The position numbers were made by a program, and so were the translations under genes. The notes under the pieces are model-generated. The model was not told the DNA's origin. It worked only from the letters and a program-made list of their open reading frames with translations, and ran no database searches. Positions 17,715 to 24,800 of a DNA stretch of 64,000 bases are shown piece by piece. The stretch is from positions 58,104 through 122,103 of the forward strand of contig JAJFGK010000026.1 of NCBI GenBank assembly GCA_021776195.1, given 5' to 3'. This DNA is from Kiloniellaceae bacterium. GTDB taxonomy: Bacteria > Pseudomonadota > Alphaproteobacteria > Kiloniellales > Kiloniellaceae. How positions within the stretch are numbered: the first letter of the stretch is position 1; every line of letters starts with the position of its first letter.

Positions 17715-18674
17715 TCAGAATGAATTGTTAGAGACTTCGTTGCCGCGCGTAACCGAGACGACTTTCTTGGTTCGATTGGTCTGCTTGACCTGCCGTTTGA
17801 GCGCAATCAGCCTGCTGACTTCGCTGTCGAACGTATAGGTGGTGCCGACTTCCGGGTCGGTCTCCTCCATCGGGTCTTCCATTTCGCCCAGCCGGGCCAA
17901 TTCCGCGTCGTCCTTGGCAAGGCTGCGCAGGGACAGGACCAGCGCGCCCATCTCCCGGACGACGGCGAGCATCTCGGCCTGCTTGGGCGTAACCTCGAGA
18001 GTGGCGGTCTTGCCGACCCGCGCGGTGCCATCGGATTCGTTGATGAACTGGTCGATCGCGAGGACCCTCACGTTGGTGAGGATCGTCTCGCTGACCCGGA
18101 CGCCGCCAGAGTCGCGGCGTTCCTTGAGTTCGCTGTCATCGTCCGCGTCGGAGTCCTGCACCTTGCCGACCTCGCCGTTGACGCCGACCGTGTGGGTCAG
18201 GATCATGTCGATGCGGTCGCCCGGCAGCACCAGGCCGCCGATGCCGCTGGTCGCGTTCACACGAACGGCCATGGCGCGGTAACCCGGACGCAGCACAGCG
18301 GCGAGAAACCCGCGCTGGCCTGGGCGCACGATGCGCTGTTTCAAAACCGGCTCGCCGGCGCTGAGCGAACGACGGACCACGGACCCCATGAAGTCTTCGA
18401 GCTGAAAGTTCGAGTCGAGGAAGTAGTTGGCCGGCAGGGTCTCGCTGTTCGGCCATTCCGCCCAGCGCAACAAGCCCTCGCGGACAAATGCGCCGGTTGG
18501 AATATCGGTCTGTGCCACCAGGACCATCGGGCCCTCCGGCTTGGCTGGCTCGGGCTGAACAACTTGCTGCACCACTGTCGCGTTCTGGCTGTTGACCCAG
18601 TTACGGGCAACGATGCCGGTTCCGACGGTGATAATAAGTGCGGCAATGATCAGAATTATTCTGCGCGCCGACAT
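17715..18674 (-). CDS. cpaB: Pilus assembly protein CpaB/RcpC
   Basis: 319 residues with one N-terminal membrane anchor (ARRIILIIAALIITVGTGIV, about 3-22). The SAF/RcpC region follows (VLVAQTDIPTGAFVREGLLR, about 50-69; GYRAMAVRVNATSGIGGLVL; PGDRIDMILTH). The C-terminal 60 residues are charged and include an acidic stretch (EMEDPMEETDPEVG). CpaB is a periplasmic protein that accompanies the CpaC secretin, possibly binding peptidoglycan through its SAF domains. It is followed by cpaC after 13 bases and preceded by a short unassigned gene 4 bases upstream. Confidence 0.9.
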   Translation of the reverse strand: MSARRIILIIAALIITVGTGIVARNWVNSQNATVVQQVVQPEPAKPEGPMVLVAQTDIPTGAFVREGLLRWAEWPNSETLPANYFLDSNFQLEDFMGSVVRRSLSAGEPVLKQRIVRPGQRGFLAAVLRPGYRAMAVRVNATSGIGGLVLPGDRIDMILTHTVGVNGEVGKVQDSDADDDSELKERRDSGGVRVSETILTNVRVLAIDQFINESDGTARVGKTATLEVTPKQAEMLAVVREMGALVLSLRSLAKDDAELARLGEMEDPMEETDPEVGTTYTFDSEVSRLIALKRQVKQTNRTKKVVSVTRGNEVSNNSF

Positions 18675-18678
18675 GCTG

Positions 18679-18891
18679 CTAGTCCTCTTTCTCTGCGAAC
18701 GTCGTCACCGCGACGGCCAATTCTTGGCGGCCGGCGCTTGCGCCTTGGGCGAAGCCACGACGGCCTTCTTGCCGGTGTTGCTTCGCCAAGCGGGTGATCG
18801 GCGGGGTCTGATACATCATGAACGTCCTGTTCGAATCTCCGTTGATCTGCACGATCTCAATCGTCTCCTTTGGGTCCCCCAACCCGGCCAT
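18679..18891 (-). CDS. Small unassigned protein at the head of the tad operon
   Basis: A 70-residue reading frame from ATG 18891 (TTG at 18921 would add ten residues). It stops four bases before the cpaB start, as expected for an operon gene, and its codons mostly end in G or C, like those of the surrounding real genes. It has a moderately hydrophilic N-terminal part (PKETIEIVQINGDSN) and a basic middle (RLAKQHRQEGRRG). There is no pilin-like hydrophobic segment or prepilin cleavage motif, so it is not an Flp pilin. I do not recognise it. It could be a small regulatory protein or a chance open frame in the 5' leader. Confidence 0.4.
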   Translation of the reverse strand: MAGLGDPKETIEIVQINGDSNRTFMMYQTPPITRLAKQHRQEGRRGFAQGASAGRQELAVAVTTFAEKED

Positions 18892-18921
18892 TCGGCGTCT
18901 TTGACGGGTTTCCTCACCCAA

Positions 18922-19452
18922 CGCCCCAGAAACTGTCGATTTGGCCTCTAGCCCAAACGAGAAACCTGTCTTTGGAAATGAAACGACGTGAACCTCTTCT
19001 GTCGCTGAGCAGGCTGTCCTGCTCCTTCATACCTCTGCTTGGGGCGATAGTGACCGTGAGTATTTAAGAAAGTGTAAAATCAATCTTTCGAGACCTGTTC
19101 TTTTCCAATTGTTAAGAGAAATTCGAAGAAAGAATTATTTTAGTATTAGTTGGTGGTAATGATCGTATTTTTTTATTATTATTGTATTTGTTTTCGGACA
19201 AGGTAAACGAAAAGCTCGATTAGACTTGATGAAGCGATAGAAATCCAAGTGTTTCCGAATGAGGTGTAATTAACGCTGGGCGCAATTCGGTTCCCCGAGA
19301 ATTGACATCGCTTCGTTGCGAAAGCTGCAAGCCAGTGCAACTCGTGGTCAGAGCCTTGCCGTCGGTTGGATTTTCGGACCGTCGAGGGATGCTTGGTAAG
19401 TAATATTCAATGTAACGCTTCTAGTTTGACGCCTTAACCATTCAATCGAGGG
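18922..19452. promoter_or_regulatory. AT-rich divergent intergenic region between tad operon and PAP2 gene
   Basis: 530 bases without a supported gene. From about 19060 to 19270 the base composition drops sharply, with long A/T runs (for example the T/A tract near 19168-19190), unlike the rest of the window. It sits between the divergent tad operon and the PAP2 gene, so it should hold both promoters. I find no pilin gene, no tRNA and no clear inverted repeat. The AT-rich core is a candidate site for a nucleoid protein or a bent promoter. Confidence 0.5.
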
Positions 19453-20526
19453 GTGCCCTCGTTGCGTTCGACGTCACCTGCGGCCTTGAAATCCGACCCG
19501 GCCTTGTTCCTTGGACCATTGCTGCGTGGTCATGGCATCTATCTATTGTCGTTGTTCTTCTATGGTCTCGCTGCCTTCGCGGCTGCCCAGTCAATCGGAC
19601 GCGCCGGCATCGTCAGCCTGTCGATCTATAATGAGTCGCTGCTGTTGGTTCTTGGCCTTTGCGCCCAGGCCTTTTTCCTCGGCCATATCCTCTATTGGAC
19701 GATCTGGCGACGGCCGGTGCGGCTGATCGGCTCCATCGTCGATGACCTGAGGGCCAACTATCTCACCTGGGACCGCCTCTTGCCGGGTGCGCTGGTTCTT
19801 CTGACCCTGCCGTCCTTCACGTCGATCTTCACCGCCATGAAATTGTTGATTCCCGAACTGCGGCCCTTTTCCTGGGACCCGACTTTCGCGGTTTGGGATC
19901 GCGCTCTCCATGGCGGAAGCGACCCCTGGCGCCTGATCCACCCCCTGCTGGACCAGCCCTGGATCACGACGACGATCAATGCCTGCTATCATCTTTGGTT
20001 CTTCATCCTCATCGCGGTGGTCTTTTGGCAGGCCTTCAGTCTTGCCAATCCACGCCTGCGGATGCGGTTCTTTCTCAGCTTCGTTCTCGCCTGGGCCCTG
20101 ATCGGGACCCTGGCGGCGACGCTCCTGTCGTCGGCCGGCCCGGTCTACTATGAGCGGGTCACCGGCGATGGCGCGCCTTTCGGGCCTCTGATGGCCTATC
20201 TGAACGCCGCCGCCGAGGTCAGTCCGGTCTGGGCCCTGGATGTCCAGGACATGCTGTGGGCCAGCTATAGCGCCGGCAAGACAGAGTTGGGCGGCGGCAT
20301 CTCGGCGATGCCCAGCCTGCATGTGGCCATGGCGGTTCTCTTGGTGCTGCTCGCGGCCTCCATCAGCCGGGTCCTGACCTGGCTGTTCGGCGCCTTTGCC
20401 CTGGTCACCATGATCGGGTCGGTTCATCTGGGCTGGCACTATGCGATCGACGGCTATGCGGCCGCCCTGATGATGTGGGCGATCTGGTCCGCCACCAAAT
20501 GGCTGGTTCCCGCGCAGCCTCATTGA
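19453..20526 (+). CDS. Membrane PAP2-superfamily enzyme (inositolphosphotransferase-like)
   Basis: 357 residues starting at GTG 19453. There are two to three hydrophobic helices in the first 90 residues, a middle amphipathic part, and a C-terminal PAP2-like core with the motifs SAMPSLHVAMA (PSxH variant of motif 2, about residue 285) and GSVHLGWHYAIDGYAA (HxxxD of motif 3, about residue 320). This arrangement resembles the Aur1/Ipt1 (PAP2_3) branch, which transfers phospho-head-groups to lipids or polyols, more than simple phosphatases. The active site would face the periplasm. It stands alone, followed by the HAD gene after 72 bases. The substrate is unknown. Confidence 0.75.
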   Translation: MPSLRSTSPAALKSDPALFLGPLLRGHGIYLLSLFFYGLAAFAAAQSIGRAGIVSLSIYNESLLLVLGLCAQAFFLGHILYWTIWRRPVRLIGSIVDDLRANYLTWDRLLPGALVLLTLPSFTSIFTAMKLLIPELRPFSWDPTFAVWDRALHGGSDPWRLIHPLLDQPWITTTINACYHLWFFILIAVVFWQAFSLANPRLRMRFFLSFVLAWALIGTLAATLLSSAGPVYYERVTGDGAPFGPLMAYLNAAAEVSPVWALDVQDMLWASYSAGKTELGGGISAMPSLHVAMAVLLVLLAASISRVLTWLFGAFALVTMIGSVHLGWHYAIDGYAAALMMWAIWSATKWLVPAQPH

Positions 20527-20598
20527 AGTGTCCCCATTGACGGCGCTCCAGCCAAAGCCGAAAGTCCCGTTTTGGCGGCGGCGGGGCGAGGGTTTCGG

Positions 20599-21438
20599 GT
20601 GGCGATTGGGCAAGAAGAGGTGACGATTGCGCCCTTGAGTGCGCTGTCGTTGGCCCGGCGGCGGCAGATACGTGGCGTGTTGGCCGATATCGATGACACC
20701 ATCACCACCGACGGCCGCCTGACCGCGGCTGCCTACCGGGCTATGGAGAGCTTGCAGGAGGCGGGGCTCTTGGTCATTCCCATCACAGGCCGGCCGGCGG
20801 GCTGGTGCGACATGATCGCGCGATTTTGGCCGGTGGACGGCGTGGTCGGAGAGAATGGCGCCTTTTACTTTCGTTTCGACCGTAAGGAACGCCGGGTGCT
20901 GCGTCGGTTCCAGGGCAACGAGGCCGAGCGCCGTGACAACCGCTTGCGCCTCGACCGGCTGTGCGACGAGATCCTGGAAGCCGTCCCGGGCGCGGCCGTT
21001 GCCTCGGACCAGTTCTGTCGTCTGGCGGACTTGGCGATCGACTATTGCGAGGACGTTGCGCCCTTGGACAGGCGCGCCGTGGAGCGCATCGTCGAGCTGT
21101 TCGAGCGCGCTGGCGCGCGGGCCAAGGTGAGCTCGATCCATGTGAACGGCTGGTTCGGGGACTACGACAAGTTGGCGATGACCCGGCTGATGCTGTCGGA
21201 TCTGTTCGAGGTATTGCCAACGGCAGAGCTCGATGAGTTCGTGTTCATTGGCGATTCTCCCAACGACGAGCCCATGTTCGCGGCCTTTGACCATTCGGTC
21301 GCGGTGGCCAACGTCCGGCCGTTCCTGGCGCAGATGCAAAGCCGCCCGCGTTATCTGACAAGCGCCGCCGGTGGCGCCGGCTTCGCCGAACTTGCCGAGG
21401 CGCTGATTGGCGCCCGCGGGGCTGGCGGCGTGCCATGA
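20599..21438 (+). CDS. HAD-superfamily phosphatase, Cof/sucrose-phosphatase type
   Basis: 279 residues from GTG 20599, chosen because GAGGG lies six bases upstream; TTG 20572 and GTG 20620 are alternatives. HAD motifs are all visible: motif I VLADIDDTITTDG (DxD nucleophile/acid), motif II PITGRPAGWC, the motif III lysine in GDYDKLAMTRLM and motif IV FIGDSPNDEPMF. The C2-type cap lies between motifs II and III, as in sucrose-6-phosphate and mannosyl-3-phosphoglycerate phosphatases. The stop overlaps the cobQ start by four bases, a translational coupling that could mean a role near cobamide synthesis, though none is established for this family. Cytoplasmic; Mg2+ dependent by family. Confidence 0.8.
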   Translation: MAIGQEEVTIAPLSALSLARRRQIRGVLADIDDTITTDGRLTAAAYRAMESLQEAGLLVIPITGRPAGWCDMIARFWPVDGVVGENGAFYFRFDRKERRVLRRFQGNEAERRDNRLRLDRLCDEILEAVPGAAVASDQFCRLADLAIDYCEDVAPLDRRAVERIVELFERAGARAKVSSIHVNGWFGDYDKLAMTRLMLSDLFEVLPTAELDEFVFIGDSPNDEPMFAAFDHSVAVANVRPFLAQMQSRPRYLTSAAGGAGFAELAEALIGARGAGGVP

Positions 21439-22934
21439 CCAGGGGCGGGGCCGCGGTCATGCTCCAGGGCACCGGCTCGGATGTCGGCAAGTCGGTCCTG
21501 GTGGCCGGGCTGTGCCGTGCCTACCGGCGGCGCGGCCTGGAAGTGCGCCCCTTCAAGCCGCAGAACATGTCGAACAATGCCGCCGTCACGTCCGACGGCG
21601 GTGAAATCGGCCGCGCCCAGGCGCTGCAGGCGCGGGCCTGCGGGGTGCCGCCGTCGTGCGACATGAACCCCGTGCTGCTCAAGCCGCAGGGCGATCACAG
21701 CTCGCAGATTATCGTCCAGGGCCGCATGCGGGGGGCGGTCGCGGCGCGCGACTACTGGCGCGAGAAAGCGGGCCTGATGCCGCCGGTCCTGGAATCCTTC
21801 GCGCGGCTTCGGGACCAGGCGGATCTGGTCCTGGTCGAGGGCGCGGGCAGTCCCGCGGAAATCAACCTGCGGGCCGGCGACATTGCCAACATGGGCTTCG
21901 CGGCGGCCGCCGACCTGCCGGTGGTTTTGGTCGGGGATATCGAGCGCGGCGGTGTCATCGCCGCGATCGTGGGCACCGAGGTTCTGCTGGAAGATCATGA
22001 GAGAGATCGGATAAAGGCTTTTATTATCAATAAATTCAGGGGCGATGTCAGCCTCTTCTCTGATGCTCTTGAGATCATCTCCGAGCGCACCGGCTTTGCC
22101 CCCCTGGGGATCGTGCCCTTCATCGAGGCGGCAGGGCGTCTGCCGGCGGAGGATTCCCTGAACCTGCGCGGATCGGACCGGAAGGAGAGATGCGGCGACC
22201 GGAAGGGGGAACCGCGCCTCAAGATCGTGGTGCCGCGCCTGCCGCGGATCGCCAACTTCGACGATTTCGACCCGCTGCTGGCCGAGACCGCGGTCGATCT
22301 CGTGGTGCTGCCGGGTGGCGAGGCCCTGCCCGGCGACTGCGATCTCGTGGTCCTGCCCGGGTCCAAGGCTACCCTGTCCGATCTTGCCTTCCTGCGTGCG
22401 CAGGGCTGGGACCTGGACATCGCGGCGCACCTTCGCCGCGGCGGCGGGCTTCTGGGAATCTGCGCGGGGTTTCAAATGCTGGGCACGAGGGTGCGCGATC
22501 CCGATGGCATCGAGGGACCGCCCGGCGAGGCCCCAGGGCTGGGGTTGCTCGAACTCGAGACCGTTCTGACCGACAACAAGACCTTGACCGCGGCCTCGGG
22601 ACGAATTGCCTGGGGCGGCGGCCAGGAGGTGACGGGCTATGAAATGCATGTCGGCGCCAGCAAGGGACCGGCCATGGCGCGCCCCATGCTCGAACTCGCC
22701 GGCCGCCCGGACGGCGCCCGCTCCGCGGACGGCCGGGTTCAGGGCTGTTATCTCCATGGTCTCTTCGCCGCCGATGCCTTCCGGCGCGCTTTCCTGGAGG
22801 GGCTGTGCCCGGGAAGCGCCGGCGACCTGCGGTTCGAGCAGGGGGTGGAAAACGCGCTGGACAGTCTAGCCGACGAACTGGAGGCGGCTCTGGATCTCGA
22901 CTATCTGTTGCGGATCGCTCGCGGCCTGGCATGA
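21435..22934 (+). CDS. cobQ: Cobyric acid synthase CobQ/CbiP
   Basis: 499 residues, the usual length. The N-terminal DTB-synthetase-like ATPase domain begins QGTGSDVGKSVLVAGLCR (P-loop) and continues with the family block RPFKPQNMSNNAAVT. The C-terminal class I glutamine amidotransferase domain (from about residue 255) has the nucleophile cysteine in GLLGICAGFQMLG and the catalytic histidine in GCYLHGLFAADAFR. It amidates four carboxylates (b, d, e, g) of adenosylcobyrinic acid a,c-diamide using glutamine and ATP. Other cobalamin genes are outside the window. The downstream MttB-family gene would need a corrinoid, which may explain the location. It overlaps the upstream HAD gene by four bases. 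Confidence 0.95.
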   Translation: MTRGGAAVMLQGTGSDVGKSVLVAGLCRAYRRRGLEVRPFKPQNMSNNAAVTSDGGEIGRAQALQARACGVPPSCDMNPVLLKPQGDHSSQIIVQGRMRGAVAARDYWREKAGLMPPVLESFARLRDQADLVLVEGAGSPAEINLRAGDIANMGFAAAADLPVVLVGDIERGGVIAAIVGTEVLLEDHERDRIKAFIINKFRGDVSLFSDALEIISERTGFAPLGIVPFIEAAGRLPAEDSLNLRGSDRKERCGDRKGEPRLKIVVPRLPRIANFDDFDPLLAETAVDLVVLPGGEALPGDCDLVVLPGSKATLSDLAFLRAQGWDLDIAAHLRRGGGLLGICAGFQMLGTRVRDPDGIEGPPGEAPGLGLLELETVLTDNKTLTAASGRIAWGGGQEVTGYEMHVGASKGPAMARPMLELAGRPDGARSADGRVQGCYLHGLFAADAFRRAFLEGLCPGSAGDLRFEQGVENALDSLADELEAALDLDYLLRIARGLA

Positions 22935-23152
22935 TTGTCTGTCGTTTTAGATCAAATAGTGGATGCTGAGGGTCAAATTATCTGTTCAAACTGTCATAGC
23001 TTGAGGAAGCTGACGGCGCCTTGAACTGGTCATTTCGGACTGGCCCCTGGGCGCGCTTCCGAGACGGGTCCGTGCCGAGAGATTGCCCAGGAAAAAGATG
23101 CCGATCGCAGCCATGGTGGCGCCTCGGCCGCTCCCTCTTTAAGGACTGAGCC

Positions 23153-24730
23153 ATGAGCCAGACTGCAGAAGTCCCCAGCCGGCGGCGCGGTGGCCGCGAG
23201 GCCCGGCGCGAGCTCCGCGCGGCGCCGATCCCCAGGGACGAGCGTCCCGTCAAACCGGGCATGGAGGGCGGCATCTACAAGGTGCTTTCCAGCCGCGACA
23301 TGGACCGGGTCCACGAGGCCGCGCTGGAGATTCTCGAAACGGTCGGCTTTGCCGAGGCGATACCTTCCTGCGTCGATCTGGTGACCGCCGCCGGCGGATC
23401 GGTCACCGAGCAGGGGCGGCTGCTCTTTCCCCGCAAGGTGATCGAGTACGGTCTGGATAAGGCTGCCCGGGGCATGGTTCTGCATGGCCAAGACCCCAAG
23501 CATGACATGGAGATGAAGGGCTCGCGGACCTATTTCGGTACGGCCGGCGCGGCGGTGCATATCGCCGACAGCGAGACCTACGAGTACCGCGAGTCGGTGT
23601 TGCAGGACCTTTACGATATCGGCCGGCTGGTCGACTCCTTGGAACACATTCATTTCTACCAGCGCCCGGTGGTGGCGCGGGACATGGAAGATCCGCGCGA
23701 TCTTGACTTCAACACCTGCTATGCCGCCGTTCAGGCGACCACCAAGCACGTCGGCGCCTCCTGGGTGGAGCCGCATCACGTCGAGGAATCGCTCGAGATG
23801 CTGCATTACATCGCGGGCAGCGAGGAGAATTGGCGCAAGCGGCCCTTCGTGTCGATGTCCAACTGCTTCGTCGTGCCGCCGATGAAGTTCGCCGTCGACG
23901 CCTGTCGTTGCCTGGAGGTCGCGGTGCGCGGCGGCATGCCGGTTCTGCTGCTGGCGGCCGGACAGGCCGGGGCGACGAGCCCGGCCTCTATCGTCGGCGC
24001 CGTGGTCCAGGAGACCGCCGAGGTGCTGGGCGCGCTGGCCTATGTCAATTTGATCCAGCCCGGCGCGCCGGCCATCTTCGGCACCTGGCCCTTCGTGTCC
24101 GACCTGCGGACCGGGGCCATGTCGGGCGGCAGCGGCGAGCAGGCCCTTCTGATGGCCGCCTGCGCCCAGATGGGGCGCTACTACGACCTGCCGACCGGTG
24201 TCGCCTCGGGCATGACCGATTCGAAGCTGCCCGATGCCCAGGCCGGCTACGAGAAGGGCGTGACCCTGTCCCTGGTCGGCAATTCCGGCGCCAACCTGCT
24301 CTATGAGTCGGCGGGCATGCATGCCAGTCTGCTGGGCGCCTGTTACGAGAGCTTCGTTATCGACAACGACATGATCGGGTCGATCCAGCGCACCGTGCGG
24401 GGCATCGAGGTGACCGACGACAGTCTGTCGGTCGAGACCATTCGCGATGTCTGCCTGAACGGTCCCGGCCACTTCCTGGGGCACGACCAGACCTTGGGCC
24501 TGATGCAGTCCGACTACGTCTATCCGGTGGTCGGCGACCGGACGTCGCCCAAGGAATGGGTCGAGCAGGGCTCGCGCGACGTCACCATGGTCGCGCGCGC
24601 CAAGGTGAAGGAAGTTCTGTCGAGCCACTACCCGCGGCACATTCCCGAGTCCGTCGACCGGGAGATTCGTGCCCGTTTCGATGTGAAACTGCCGGTGACC
24701 GCAATGCACCCTGGAAACGGCGGCGCGTAG
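23153..24730 (+). CDS. MttB-superfamily (trimethylamine/betaine methyltransferase-like) protein, non-pyrrolysine
   Basis: 525 residues. The family's TIM-barrel begins after a basic, poorly ordered head of ~45 residues; YKVLSSRDMDRVHEAALEIL is the conserved first helix. Further blocks are TYFGTAGAAVHI (about 123-134), LMAACAQMGRYYDLPTGVAS and GMTDSKLPDAQAGYEKG. There is no in-frame amber codon, so this is one of the pyrrolysine-lacking members, some of which demethylate glycine betaine or related quaternary amines and pass the methyl to a corrinoid protein. No corrinoid-binding protein lies beside it. It is followed after 70 bases by a dimethylglycine-dehydrogenase-like flavoprotein, giving a betaine-type demethylation context. 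The substrate is inferred only. Confidence 0.88.
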   Translation: MSQTAEVPSRRRGGREARRELRAAPIPRDERPVKPGMEGGIYKVLSSRDMDRVHEAALEILETVGFAEAIPSCVDLVTAAGGSVTEQGRLLFPRKVIEYGLDKAARGMVLHGQDPKHDMEMKGSRTYFGTAGAAVHIADSETYEYRESVLQDLYDIGRLVDSLEHIHFYQRPVVARDMEDPRDLDFNTCYAAVQATTKHVGASWVEPHHVEESLEMLHYIAGSEENWRKRPFVSMSNCFVVPPMKFAVDACRCLEVAVRGGMPVLLLAAGQAGATSPASIVGAVVQETAEVLGALAYVNLIQPGAPAIFGTWPFVSDLRTGAMSGGSGEQALLMAACAQMGRYYDLPTGVASGMTDSKLPDAQAGYEKGVTLSLVGNSGANLLYESAGMHASLLGACYESFVIDNDMIGSIQRTVRGIEVTDDSLSVETIRDVCLNGPGHFLGHDQTLGLMQSDYVYPVVGDRTSPKEWVEQGSRDVTMVARAKVKEVLSSHYPRHIPESVDREIRARFDVKLPVTAMHPGNGGA

Positions 24731-24800
24731 GCGCTATCAGGGGCCGAGGCGGCAAAGACCGCCACATCGGGCAAGGTTCGCAAGGAAAGGGTAACGGCTC

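Noticed and set aside
19591..21339. 582-residue open frame on the minus strand
   Set aside because: Antisense to the PAP2 and HAD genes, and rich in His/Arg/Gln without domains.
23153..24730. Possible pyrrolysine-containing trimethylamine methyltransferase
   Set aside because: The frame has no internal amber codon, and the same is true of the copy at 50419-51972.
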